Under the pieces are notes generated by a model, which saw only the letters and a list, made by a program, of their open reading frames with translations, searched no databases and was not told the origin of the DNA. DNA of 64,000 nt. Source: Notamacropus eugenii. Its lineage: Eukaryota > Chordata > Mammalia > Diprotodontia > Macropodidae. Each line of letters opens with the position of its first letter. Within the stretch, counting starts at the first letter, position 1. A program made the position numbers and the translations under genes. The DNA lies in assembly GCF_028372415.1 (NCBI RefSeq), contig NC_092878.1, forward strand, positions 24,185,403-24,249,402. Direction: 5' to 3'. Of the stretch, positions 10,385-20,662 are shown one piece after another.

Positions 10385-10612
10385 AAATGTGATTTCATTG
10401 GTATAGGAAGTTCTTCATGGGAGAAACTCCCTTTTCCAATACAAATCTGTAACTATGCTGCAACTTATAGACTTAACTAGTTAGTTGGGGCATAAGTGAC
10501 CTGCTCAGAGTCACACAGTAACTAGGTGGTAAAGGTGGGATTTGAATTCTTCCTGATTACAAAGCCAACTCTCTGTCCATTATCCTGTGCTGGCTCCCTC
10601 TTTCTTCCTGAA
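10385..10612 (-). repeat. Second CORE-SINE family (ttcattggtatagg type), antisense
   Basis: Begins 'gatttcattggtataggaag' and continues through 'gcaacttatagact' to 'cagagtcacacagtaactag' and 'gatttgaattcttcctg'. The same architecture recurs at 14620-14830, 18765-18945, 22695-22915, 38285-38440 and 55790-56000, in both orientations. This defines a CORE-SINE distinct from MIR and from the BovB-tailed SINEs. Confidence 0.6.
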
Positions 10613-10683
10613 ATGATTGTATAAGAAATAAGGGTATTAAATTGTTTCACAGGTTCCAAATAATGAGAGTTTAACGATGATTT

Positions 10684-10770
10684 AAGTCTCTGGCTAGTTG
10701 GCTCAGTTGCTTAGAGTATTCAGCTAATGAGGCAAATTTTGGGTCATGGTTTGAGTCCTACCCATAGACC
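10684..10770 (+). pseudogene. tRNA-like sequence (A and B boxes; tRNA-Ile-like)
   Basis: 'tggctcagttgcttagag' resembles a tRNA A-box and D-arm, and 'ggtttgagtcc' (10751-10761) resembles a B-box and T-arm, about 40 bases apart. The middle 'cagctaatgagg' resembles the anticodon region of tRNA-Ile(AAT). The acceptor stem does not close cleanly, so a functional tRNA is unlikely. It may be a tRNA pseudogene or the head of an old tRNA-derived SINE. Confidence 0.4.
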
Positions 10771-10897
10771 ATATCCTTACCTTCAGCTGTTCACCTCCCA
10801 AATGGAAAGCAATGATCACAAAGCGGAGCTGGCTACTGATGTAACTTCACCTTTTGTCTAGAAAAACACTGAAAAATAACCCCCAAAAAGCACCTAT

Positions 10898-11099
10898 CAG
10901 GGTTGGGGACTGTGCAACCTCAAGGCCACATCTGACCTTCTAGGTCCTTGAATGTGGCCTGTTGACTGAGTCCAAGTTTTACAGAACAAATCCTTCTATT
11001 AAGGGAATCTGTTCTGTGAAGTTTGGATTTAGTCAAGGGGACTCACTTGAGGACCTACGGGGCCACATGTGCCCTTGAGGCTGCAGGTCCCCTACCCTG
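10898..11099. mobile_element. Palindromic hAT-type MITE
   Basis: The left end 'cagggttggggactgtgcaa' and the complement of the right end, 'cagggtaggggacctgcagc', are long imperfect terminal inverted repeats. Further in, 'acagaacaaatcc' mirrors 'ggaatctgttctgt'. Eight-base flanks gcacctat and gtgcccat agree at 5 of 8 positions, as expected for an old hAT 8-bp duplication. No transposase is encoded. A partial relative lies at 22200-22302. Confidence 0.7.
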
Positions 11100-11289
11100 G
11101 TGCCCATGGTTCTTTGTGAATTTTTGTAAAATATAGTCCATTATTATGTATCCAAAAATCACTTAATTGCTCTCAGTCTCTGTTTTCTCTATAGGTACAG
11201 TAAGATATTACAGGAAAGAGTGGGTAGAAGTTCAGAAGGGGAAGCAAAATAATCTTTGTTGGGGGCCATTACAGTAGGGATATCAGGTT

Positions 11290-11530
11290 CAGGTAATAAT
11301 TGCAGCAGTAATAGCACTTCTATGTCACTTTAAGGTATACAAAGCACTTTACAAGTACTATCTCATCTGATCCTCACAACAAGCCTAGGAAGTGTTATTA
11401 TTATCCCCATTTTACAGATGAGGAAACTGAGGAAGATAGAAGTTCAGTCACACTGCTAGGAAGTCTCTGAGACTTAATATGAACTCAGATATTCCCGACC
11501 TCAGGTCTAGTGTTCTATCTTCTGATTGGA
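11290..11530 (-). repeat. MIR-type CORE-SINE, antisense
   Basis: Well-preserved antisense order: 'gtatacaaagcactttacaa', 'tctcatctgatcctcacaac', 'cccattttacagatgagg' and 'cctcaggtctagtgttctat'. Confidence 0.8.
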
Positions 11531-11583
11531 TCAGAGTAGATAATCTTTGAAATTCTTTCTTCATTGTTTTATAAACTGGTTTA

Positions 11584-11836
11584 CAAGCGATGTCAAACAT
11601 AATCAGAAATAGGGGCCACTAATTATACATAAAGATCCTGGTGGGCTGCATGTTGACTTCATTTAAGATTATATTATTATCTATATTTTATTATATAGAT
11701 TGTATATTGTACAGATTTCCAAATTATATTTTACATATTACATTACATTTGCATATTATATTAAATTACACATTACATATTTCCTAATCGCATTTTAATC
11801 ACCTTCAGGCCTTGGGCTGCATGCTTGATATCTCTG
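11584..11836. mobile_element. hAT-type nonautonomous element (gtgtcaaac family)
   Basis: Starts 'caagcgatgtcaaac' and ends 'gcttgatatctctg', imperfect inverted ends shared with copies at 15131-15308 and 33403-33626. The AT-rich centre has expanded tatatt-like runs. A duplication is not clear at this copy. Confidence 0.6.
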
Positions 11837-11870
11837 CCTGGACCACAGAGGGGTGATATACTACAATGGT

Positions 11871-12126
11871 AGGACAGCTAGGTGGCACAGTGTATAAATC
11901 CCTGGGCCTGGAGTCTGCAGAATTCCTCTTCCTGAGTTCAAATCTATCCTCAGATACTAGCTGTGTGACCCCGGGCAAGTCACTTAACCCTGTCTGCCTC
12001 AGTTTCCTCATATGTAAAATGAACGGGAGAAAGAAAAAAAGATACTCCAGTATCTTTGCCAAGAAAAGCCCAAATCGGGTCATGAAGACTCAGACATGAC
12101 CAAAACAACTGAATAGCAAAAAAAAA
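11871..12126 (+). mobile_element. MAR1-type CORE-SINE with BovB-like tail
   Basis: A complete SINE. The tRNA-like head 'cagctaggtggcacagtg' holds an A-box and 'gagttcaaatc' is the B-box. The CORE has 'tagctgtgtgacc' and 'caagtcacttaaccc'. The tail 'tatctttgccaagaaaa' through 'cagacatgaccaaaaca' resembles the BovB/RTE 3' end, and an A-rich end follows. Copies of this family are the commonest young element in the window. Confidence 0.85.
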
Positions 12127-12364
12127 TCTATGTTGCTATGACCCCCAGAGAGAGCGAGGGCTACAGAGTTATATTGAGGTGTCTGTAAATCTGTTAGTAA
12201 GAAAACATACCTTTTGTTGATCAGTTAAAAAAACAAACAAAATAATCCTGTCATTTCTTCTGTATAACAATCTCCAGGTGATGACCGCCCTCTTGTAGAC
12301 TTAGTGCCTTCTCTACAAATTTAGTCTTAGGAGGCAGGACTAGAATGGCACTTTTTTTTGACTC

Positions 12365-12442
12365 CAAGGCCATTCAGGACTTAGCCCAGATCCTGGCACA
12401 TTCCTCAGTGCCTAATAAATGCTTATTGCTTTGACTTGACTA
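12365..12442 (+). repeat. L2 LINE 3' end
   Basis: 'gatcctggcacattcctcag' and 'cctaataaatgcttattgc' are the L2 terminal sequence. Confidence 0.6.
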
Positions 12443-13505
12443 TACTATGCTACCTCTAGATTGAATATATCTTATACCTAAGTGCATTTTCTCATATTGG
12501 TATGATTTTTCAAGTGTATGTAGATGTTGTTAGGATTAATAATATCTGAATCCATTTAAAACATTACTGAATAAATTAATAGCTTTTTGTTATTATAGTA
12601 TAGCAGAGGTATTATTTATTAGTGTGTCGTTAAAATTTTGTGTTATTGTTATTACGGTGATTTTCTCAGTCACTGCATACTAAGAGTACTATTCCTGCCC
12701 ACACTGATACACTGTCTCCCACTAGAGAATCAAGGACAAAAATAGACCCAATGCCTGTCCTCATTAGGCAACTCTTCAAATTTCTGCTACTTAGCTTTTT
12801 CATATGTAAACTATGTGAACTGAAGAAGAGTAGTTGTAGGGTCCCTCCTAGGTCCAGAGTTTTGTGATTTCCATCCCAAAGAATCTATTGTAAGCTTTGA
12901 ATCCAATTTAGAGATGTGGTGGAGAGGTTATCTACACCCAAATTGTCCTGAATGCTAAGTTGGACCTAGCAGGCTGGTATGCAGTATGGGATTTCCATGG
13001 GTTCTATTTATTCAGGTATAGGCTACACCTGATTCTAGAAGCTTAGACCAAAAGCCCAAGAAAAAAGCCATCTGGTCTACTTCCATAGAGGAGTTAATAA
13101 GCAACTTGAAGAGTGAATTGCTAAGGAGATATGCACCCACTTGACTGTTCCTGTGTTAGATGTGGGTCAGGTTGTGTTTCTTGTGGGCTGTTGTGGCCAG
13201 GACTAAGGGGCAGAGACCAAAATAATTTGATTATAATGTCTTGGTAGTTTCATTACATAAACTGTACTTAGTCTGCTTTTCTTCTCTTACTTAGAAGCCT
13301 CAGACATAACAGTTCCAGGTCTGCTAGTCAAGAGTCTTAACGTGGATTGTTTCTCTTGAGCCCTTGGGAAATCATTGGGTTCCCTCTCTGGGCTCAAATT
13401 CTAGTTTTCTTATAAATAATAAGTGACTGATTCCCAGAGTCAGGAAGTTACCACAGCACATCCTGAAGGAATGTCCCAACCAAGGGGAAGGAAGCAGTAT
13501 GATGA
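12443..13505. other. Repeat-poor 1.06 kb, no gene seen
   Basis: No repeat family or open frame of interest recognised on either strand. A candidate for single-copy intergenic or intronic DNA. Confidence 0.4.
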
Positions 13506-13509
13506 GAAG

Positions 13510-13874
13510 GCAAGGTGGTACAGAAGAAAGGACACTGCCTTTGGTGATAGAAAAACACTTTCTAACACTGCTAATGTGATCTTGGGGCAGCTAGGTGGTT
13601 CAGTGGATAGAGCATCAGTGCAGGAGTCAGGAGGACCTGAGTTCAAATCTCACCTCAGACACTTGACACTCGCTAGCTGTGTGACCTTGAGCAAGTCACT
13701 TAATCCCAATTGCCTCATTCTGGGTCATCTCCAGTCATCCTGATGAATATTTGGTCACTCTGGGGGAGAAGTAAGGCTGGTGACCTGCACAGCCCTCCCT
13801 CATTCAAAACAAAGTCAAGTGCAAGTCACGTCATTATTCTCTGATGGCATGATCTTCTTTGGCAATGAAGGATG

Positions 13875-13908
<34 letters not shown>

Positions 13909-14002
13909 TCTTGGAGAAGTCACATAACCTCTGGGCCTCAGTTTCCTCATCTGTAAAATAAAGAGGTTGGACTAAATAACTTATAAGGTCCTTTCTAAGT
14001 TC
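13510..14002 (+). repeat. MIR-type CORE-SINE split by a younger SINE
   Basis: The left half (13510-13585) ends 'aatgtgatcttgg'. The right half (13908-14002) resumes 'atcttggagaagtcacataa' and continues to 'tcatctgtaaaataaag'. The 7 bases atcttgg are duplicated at the break (13579-13585 and 13908-13914). Removing the insertion restores a continuous MIR. Confidence 0.8.
13586..13907 (+). mobile_element. SINE type B (WSINE-like), inserted in MIR
   Basis: Starts 'ggcagctaggtggttcagtg' with 'gagttcaaatctcacctc', then switches after 'cccaattgcctcattctggg' to a tail through 'gtcatcctgatgaatatttg' and 'aaagtcaagtgcaagtca', ending 'ggcaatgaaggatgaacac' and a (CA)n run. The head is shared with the MAR1-type SINE and the tail is different. 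Flanked by the 7-bp duplication atcttgg. Confidence 0.8.
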
Positions 14003-14240
14003 ATTTAGGTGGCGCAGTAGATATAATGCCAGTCCTGGAGTCAGGAAAACTCACCTTCTTGACTTCAAGTCTGACCTCAGATCCTCACTAGTTTTGTGAC
14101 TCTGGACAAGTCACTTAATGCTGTTTGCCTCAGTATCCTCATCTGTAAAATGAACTGGAGAAGGACACTCTGGTATCTTTGACAAGAAAACCCCAAATGA
14201 GGTAAATAAGAGATGCACATGACTGAACCACACCAAAAAG
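14003..14240 (+). mobile_element. MAR1-type CORE-SINE
   Basis: 'taggtggcgcagtagatata' head, 'cacttaatgctgtttgcctc' core and 'tatctttgacaagaaaac' tail. The extreme 5' end is missing or diverged and runs straight on from the MIR before it. Confidence 0.8.
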
Positions 14241-14524
14241 GATCCTTCTAGTGCTACGTCTATTATACATAATTACACATTTCTCATCCCAGTTTCTTGC
14301 AAACATTTCCAGAGGGGGTTCTTCATTTAATTTCTTCCCCAAATTCATCCTTAAAGATCACCAGAAGGGTAAGGATGGGATGTGTATGTGTTTGAGGGGG
14401 CTGAAGAGAGGGTAGGAGGTGTTGGTGCTCTAATCAGGTGGGGGTGGGGAAATTGATGACTACCTGGAAGCTATAAGGAAGATGTGGTGTCTGTTGCTAC
14501 CCTGTAATCAACCAAATTTAGCTT

Positions 14525-14835
14525 CAAAATCATAAAATCATGGAAGGGTAAAGCTGGAAGGGGAACTTAGGCTTCATCTAGTCTAACCCTCTCATTTCAA
14601 TACTTTTCTTCCTGCCTAACCCTTTGATTTCATTGGTATAGGGAACCCCCTGGTTTGGAAATGTCTTCCATTGCTGCAGATGAGTAACTGATCTTTAAAG
14701 AGGAGTCTTAGAGAGTTGCCTGAAGCAGTGAGAGTTCAAGGGACTTGTCTACAATTACTTACTGACAAGGTGTCCAAGGCAGGAGTTGAAGCCAGGTCAT
14801 CCTATCTCCAAAACTGGCCCTCTATACGCTAACAC
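14525..14835 (-). repeat. Second-family CORE-SINE with MIR-like flank, antisense
   Basis: 'atttcattggtatagggaac' (about 14628) through 'gtcttagagagttgcctgaa' and 'gagttgaagccaggtcatcc' is the antisense order of the ttcattggtatagg-type SINE. The preceding 'tggaagggtaaagctggaag' is a MIR-associated antisense segment. Confidence 0.6.
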
Positions 14836-15130
14836 CCACAGCCTCTCCATTCATAATTTTAGTCACATTGAGGAAGATAATGGTGATTATGTTGATAATG
14901 AGATAACAAATATAATGAAGGTAGACTGGTCATCTAGACTGGTCAACAAACAGGTAATGGATGAGTACTGTAATGGCCCCCAAGAAAAGTCAAAAGTTCT
15001 AGAAGAAATCCCTTGGCATGTTGGATTGATCTTCTGTGAAAGATTCCTTGTAGGATAAAAGAAGACTTACAAAGAATGAGAAAGTATAGATACAGTTGTG
15101 GTCTGTGCTGATGGATGGGATCCATTAAAG
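14836..15130. other. Unassigned sequence
   Basis: No repeat recognised. The plus frame at 14786-15058 starts inside the preceding SINE and shows no family motif. Confidence 0.35.
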
Positions 15131-15308
15131 CAATGGTGTCAGACTCAAAGAGAAGTGGATTCCTGCTGGCCACATACTGACTTAGAAAACCACAAATCAG
15201 TATTGTTTCATATTTTTATTTGTTTTGTTAAACATTTCCCAATTACCTTTTAATATGGTTGGAGCCAACTCAGTTTTGCTAATTCATATTGTGTATTTGA
15301 CACCGTTG
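15131..15308. mobile_element. hAT-type nonautonomous element with 8-bp TSD
   Basis: The left end 'caatggtgtcagactc' and the right end 'gtatttgacaccgttg' are near-perfect inverted repeats. Flanking octamers cattaaag (15123-15130) and cattaaaa (15309-15316) match at 7 of 8 positions, the size typical of hAT transposition. AT-rich centre, no coding capacity. Confidence 0.78.
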
Positions 15309-15338
15309 CATTAAAATGTAGAAGTAATAGTAGCTCTC

Positions 15339-15524
15339 TGGTAGCTAGGTGCACAGTAGATAGTGTGCTGGGCCTGAAATCAGAAATGCTCATGTTCTTG
15401 AGTTCAAATCTGGCCTCAGACACTCACTAGCTGTGTGACTCTGGGCAAGTCAATTAGCCTTTTTTGCTTTGGTCTCTCACTAGTAAAATGTGCTGGAGAA
15501 GAAATGGCAAACCACTCCAGTATC
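15339..15524 (+). mobile_element. MAR1-type CORE-SINE, 5' part (split by L1)
   Basis: Head 'ggtagctaggtgcacagtag', B-box 'gagttcaaatctgg' and core through 'gaaatggcaaaccactccag'. The SINE stops at 15524 and its tail resumes at 17856. Confidence 0.85.
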
Positions 15525-17843
15525 GTTTTTTAAAAAAAAATTTATTTTTTCTCCAGTTATGGGTAAAAATGATTTTCAACATTCATTTTTTAACAATTTT
15601 GCTTTCCAAATTCTCTCCCTCTCTTTTCCCCCTTCTTGAGACAGTAAATAATCCGAAAAAGGTTATATATGTGCAATTATGTAAAACATATAGTATCTCG
15701 CCACATAATTGTCACCACCGTATAATTATTGCATCCTGTTTTTTCAGTCCAAAAAATGGTTTATAACTTTTTATTGTGCTGTCATCATATGGTATAATTC
15801 TGTTCATTACACTGCTTAAAAGGTAACCAGAGTAGCAATATATTCACCAGTGGCATATGGATACACATTTAATCTCTCATTCATGAAGAGTCTTGATCCT
15901 AGAATTCTCAGCATACTTGCGTTGTCAGTATATTTCCAAAAGCCGAATTTTGTGATTTGTTTAGAATGCTACAGTACTAACAGTTTTATCACTCAACCCA
16001 ATGAAAAGCCATAGACACAAAGGGAGGGAGGCAGAGGATAGGCAAAGCTGCCATGACTAAGTCATGTGATGTAGTAAGACGTGCATCTTTCCAATTTTAA
16101 TGCATATTCATAAGTATTCTGTGAATCCTAATCTTGCACCAAAGACAGTTCAGTAAAAAAAATGATTCTTAAGTAATACCAGCACAATTTTTAAAAAAAG
16201 TCTCACATAATGGTTGCAACCCACTTTTTTGCAAAAAATTTGGTATAAAATCTGCAACAATTATGTGGTGAAATACTGTATTTACATATTAGTCATTTTG
16301 TAGGAGAAAATGAGCCAAAAAAAAGTGAAAAATAATAGTATGTTTCAGTCTGCATTCAAACTCCATCAGTTATTTCTCTGGAGGTGGATAGCATTTTTCA
16401 TCATGAATTCTGTGGATTTTCTTGGGTTCTTGTATGACTGAAAATAGCTAAGTCATTCACAGTTGTTTGTTGTGCAATATCACTCTTACTGTGTACAATG
16501 TTCCCCTGGTTCTGCTCACTTCACTCTGCATCAGTTTATGTGAGTTTGTCCAGGTTTTTCTGAAATCATTCTGCTCATCATTTCTTATAGTACAATAGTA
16601 TTCATTGCAATAATATAGCACAACTTGTTCAATCAACCATTCTTCAATTGATGGATATCCCCTCAATTCTCAATTCTTTGCAACCACGAAAAAGATGTTA
16701 TAAATATTTTTGTACAAATACATCATTCCCCAACTCCCTTTTTAAAAAATCTCTTTGGGATACAGATCTAGTAGTGGTATTGCTGGGTTGAAGGGTATGC
16801 ACAGTAAGCCCTCTGACCATAGTTTTAAATTACTCTCTAGAATGGTTGGATCAGTTCACAACTCCACCAATGGTGCATTACTATCTCAATTTTCCCACAT
16901 CCCCTCCAACATTTAACATTTTCCATTTCTATCAAATTAGCCAATCTGATAAATGTAAGATGGCACCTTAGAATTGTTTAATTTGCATTTCTCTAATCCA
17001 TAGTGATTTAGACTATGTTTCCATATGACTATAGATAGCTTGACTTCATTGTCTGAAAACTTCCTGCTCATATCCTTTGACCATTTATCAATTGTGAAAT
17101 GACTTACATTTTTATAAATTTCAATCAGTTTTCTATTTCTTTGACAAAGGAGTCTTTTATCAGAGATCCTTACTGTAAAATTCCCAGATCCCACTTTCTA
17201 CTTCCCTTCATCAGAGATCCTTACTGTAAAATTCCCGACCCCCACTTTCTGCTCTCCTTCTAATCTTTGTTGCGTTGGTTTTGTTAGTGCAAAACCTTTA
17301 AAATTTAATAAAATAAAAATTATCCATTTTATATCTCAATGCTTTCTATCTCTTGTTTGGTCATAAACTCTTCCCTTATCCATATATCTGACAGGTTAAC
17401 TATTCCATGCTTCCCTCATTTACTTATGGCTAAATCATGTACCCATTTTTACTTTATCTTGGTGTAGTATGAGATGTCTATACCTGTTTCTGCCATACTG
17501 TTTTCCAGTTTTCCCAGTGATTTTTATCAAATAATGAGTTATTGTCCCCAGAGCTTGGATTTTGAGTTTATTAAACAATAAATTATTATGATCATTTACT
17601 ACTATGTATTATGTACCTGATGCTATTCCATTGGTCTACCATTTTATTTCTTAGCCTGTATCAGATTGCTTTGATGATTATTTCTTTATAATACAGTTTG
17701 AGATCTGACACAACTAGGCCACCTTCCTTCACATTTTTTTATTGATTTTTTTTCATATTCTTGACCTTTTGTTCTTCCAGATGAATTTTGTTATTATTTT
17801 TTTCTGGCTCTACAAAATAAGTTTTTGGTAGTTTGATTGGTAT
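15525..17843 (-). mobile_element. 5'-truncated L1 inserted in a SINE, antisense
   Basis: A T-rich start (15526-15545) complements an A-tail. The sequence then follows the L1 3' series 'gaatagctaagtcattcac'-like, 'ttcaattgatggatatcc', 'gtggtattgctgggttgaag', 'aatttgcatttctctaatcc', 'ggtcataaactcttcccttat' and 'ttccagatgaattttgttat'. It ends in ORF2-derived sequence at 17843. Bracketed by cactccagtatc (15513-15524) and cactccagtctc (17844-17855), a 12-bp duplication with one mismatch. A 51-bp tandem duplication lies inside at 17159-17260. Confidence 0.88.
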
Positions 17844-17925
17844 CACTCCAGTCTCTTTGCCAAGAAAACCCCAAATGGGGTCAGAATAATTGGACATTAC
17901 TGAAATGACTGAACAACAACAAAAA
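17844..17925 (+). mobile_element. MAR1-type CORE-SINE, 3' part (after L1)
   Basis: Starts with the duplicated cactccagtctc, then 'tttgccaagaaaaccccaaa' and 'gactgaacaacaacaaaaag', the BovB-like tail and A-rich end of the SINE begun at 15339. Confidence 0.88.
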
Positions 17926-17929
17926 GAAA

Positions 17930-18270
17930 TAGTACCTTATATTTTAGCCCTCCAAGGTTGATAAAGTACTTCCTTCATAACAACATTGAATAGCAGAAGG
18001 TAGGTAGCATAAATATTATCACCTTCATTGTACAGATAAGGATGCTGAAGCCCAGAGGTGAAGCAAATGCATCAAGGTCACATCACGTTGGAGACAGTAC
18101 CCGAGCCAGATCTCTTGATACCAAGACCAAACTCTTTCCACTAGATCACACTGCCTGTCAAAAACGTGAAGAGACTGAAGCCCAAAGAGACTAACAAGTT
18201 TTCCAAGGTCATTTAGACAATGGTGGAGGTCTGAATGTGTGAACAAAATCTCTTGACTTTCAGTCCAATG
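17930..18270 (-). repeat. MIR-type CORE-SINE fragments, antisense
   Basis: 17930-18155 has 'ttgtacagataaggatgctg' and 'ccagatctcttgatacc'. 18160-18270 repeats part of the same order ('gaagcccaaagagac', 'ccaaggtcatttagac'), so two partial copies lie in tandem. Confidence 0.55.
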
Positions 18271-18274
18271 ACAT

Positions 18275-18345
18275 GACTTAGAATCCTGGCTCTATAAATT
18301 ATTAGCTGTATGACCTTGGTCTAATTTTTTAATGTTTGTGACTTT
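18275..18345 (+). repeat. MIR-type fragment
   Basis: 'agaatcctggctctataaat' followed by 'agctgtatgaccttgg' is the forward MIR core. Short and diverged. Confidence 0.5.
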
Positions 18346-18764
18346 CATTTTCTGCATTTATATTTAATAATGCGTTAGAAACCGGACCTATAGCAAAATA
18401 ACCATAACATTGGAGATGGTTTCCCAGGATTCCATCAGTGAGGCCACTAACCTGAGGGATCTCAGGGTGTATTCACAAGGGATTTGAGGAAAAAAAGGAT
18501 GAGGAGGGGTCATCCTTAGGGTCTGTCCTCCATCTTGATGTCTTGTGGATTTTATGGAGCTGGATCTTTGTCTCCCCAAGCTCCTTTCTACAAAGACTGA
18601 TAGTTGCTTTTCAGAATCACTGCTATTACAGTAGCTGGCAGGGTGATTACTATGTTGAGAGATGGTCTCAGCCTGAATGAAAACTGAGACAGTTGAACTC
18701 TATCTTTCTCTCCTTGATCTCTTTCGTGAAAATATTTTGAAAATAGTATATGACTAGAAATTTT
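18346..18764. other. Repeat-poor sequence
   Basis: Nothing recognised. The minus frames at 18388-18579 and 18588-18839 show no known motif. Confidence 0.35.
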
Positions 18765-18945
18765 AAAAATCTGATGCAATTTCTTTGATATAGGGAATAA
18801 CCTGGCAAGAAAATACTCTCTGCCAATGTAGTTAGACACCTAGGCACTCTACACCTGACTTTACTATGAGGAACTCCATTGCTAAGGGCCTTACCCAGGG
18901 TCACACAAACCATGTGTGTTGGAATCAGAATTAAAAATCTAGGCT
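18765..18945 (-). repeat. Second-family CORE-SINE, antisense
   Basis: 'tttctttgatatagggaata' then 'ccttacccagggtcacacaa' and 'ggaatcagaattaaaaatct' follow the antisense order of the ttcattggtatagg family, with a diverged centre. Confidence 0.5.
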
Positions 18946-18959
18946 AAGACATATTTACT

Positions 18960-19230
18960 GTCCCTCCCCCAAGGGGCTTAAGTGGAGAGATTGAGACATA
19001 GACACTTACAATGATGACTGATTGTGATATGTGGAACAGAATAAATGCCAAATAAAAAGTATAGAAAATAAAGGATTATTGGAAAATAGAGGAGAGAGAA
19101 ATAGTGATAGAATAAGATGGTCAGGGAAAGTTTCATGGAGGAGATGGGACTTGACCTGAGCCTTGAAGAATGAATACCATTTCTATAAGAAAAGGAGGAG
19201 GAAACACGAACAAAGATACAGAAGCTAGAA
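18960..19230. repeat. Ancient dispersed repeat fragment
   Basis: 'tttcatggaggagatgggac' followed by 'tgacctgagccttgaagaat' is a phrase common in an old mammalian repeat family that I cannot name with confidence. Confidence 0.4.
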
Positions 19231-19339
19231 AACAAATTGAGTATATTCCTATGTAATCCTATTTCAGGAAGAATCCACGTTATTATTCCTTGCAGAAGAG
19301 AGTTTATAGAGTCTAAATTGTTACGATGAGTTTTATCCT

Positions 19340-20205
19340 TTGCAATTGTCTCTGTCTTTTGTTTGGATAAACATTAGCTCCTTAACCAAAACTGCTCATT
19401 CCTGTTTGTTTGTTTTTTTAATGGTATGATGTTTAATAATCAGATTATGTATTCATTTTGAACTTATAGTTACATATGATATAAGATACTGGTCTAAACC
19501 TAGTTTCCGCCCAATCTCTTTTTAATTTTCCTAACAATTATTGTCATATGGTCAAAGATGGAAGTAACTTATGTTTTCAAATTTATCAAACGGTAGGTTA
19601 ATTTAATAATTTCTAATTCTTTCTTGTTTAATATATTCCTCTGATTTACTTTTTGATTTTTCACCATTATCAAGTAATTTTGATAACTGATTTATAATAT
19701 AACCAGAGATTTGAAAGTGTAATTTGCCCTTTCCTTTTTATTTTTTCAAGTTTGTCGTGTTTTGGTTTTGTATGATATTTACTGATCACGCCCACTTTTT
19801 GATATTTTAGGTCTTTTGTTCCTCCAAATGTATTTCATTATTATTTTGTCCAATTCTGTAAAGTATTCCTTTTATAGTCTCGATTGGCATAGGAGTAAAT
19901 CCATAAATTAATTTTGATGGCATTGTCATTGTTTTATATTGGCATGACCCAGCCGTGAGAACTAAATCTTCCTCTTATAATTTAAGTTGTTCTTTATTTC
20001 TTTATGGAACAATGTGCAGTTCTACATATCTAGGCATTGACAGCACTTTAGTAAATGGATTCCCAGATACTTCATGTGCTTTTTAGTTAGTTTGAATGGA
20101 ACTTCCCTTTTCATTATTTGCTCTTGAATGTTGTTATTGTTGAATAGAAATGCTAACAATTTTTGTGGTTTTATTTTTAGCCTGCAACTGTTTCCTAGAG
20201 GTCTG
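19340..20205 (-). mobile_element. Old L1 ORF2/3' fragment, antisense
   Basis: 'gatactggtctaaacctagt', 'ttgttcctccaaatgtattt', 'ggcatgacccagccgtgaga' and 'agcctgcaactgtttcc' correspond in order to the L1 ORF2 3' part read in antisense. More diverged than the other L1 pieces and without clear ends. Confidence 0.65.
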
Positions 20206-20569
20206 GACAAACATCTTAAACTAAGGCTCAAAACAAGGCAAGCCCAGTTCTAGGCTCTGCCTACCTGGAGGCCATATGTCTCCTTCTGCAGTGGTCATCT
20301 GGCAAGTCTCCATCATCAGCACTGCCCTCGAGTGAACACAGGCTACTCCAGTCTCAAGTGTGGAGAACCACTGGAGCTTGTCCCAGGAACCACCCAGGAG
20401 TAGGTTAATGGATAGGGCCTCCAGTGAATTTCTTAGAATTCTGCCCTAATTTGTTTACCGTACAATTTAATTGGCAGCTCTTTATGTTAGCTACTGATAG
20501 AAGTTATTTATAGTATTTTTCCACTGGTGTTCTGTCTTATCAGAAATTCCATATATGTTTATAAGTTGT
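20206..20569. other. Unassigned, locally GC-richer sequence
   Basis: About 200 bases (20225-20430) are richer in GC than their surroundings. No family or frame recognised. Confidence 0.3.
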
Positions 20570-20662
20570 TTACTAAATCATGCCACACAAATGTCATCTA
20601 TGCTTAGCACAATGCCTGGCATATCATAGGTTCTTAATAAACGTTCTTTATTGACTAATAAG
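20570..20662 (+). repeat. L2 LINE 3' end
   Basis: 'agcacaatgcctggcatatc' and 'ttaataaacgttctttattg' are the L2 terminus. Confidence 0.65.

Noticed and set aside
10684-10770. Functional tRNA-Ile gene
   Set aside because: Acceptor and T stems do not pair properly and the anticodon loop is altered; kept only as a tRNA-like relic.
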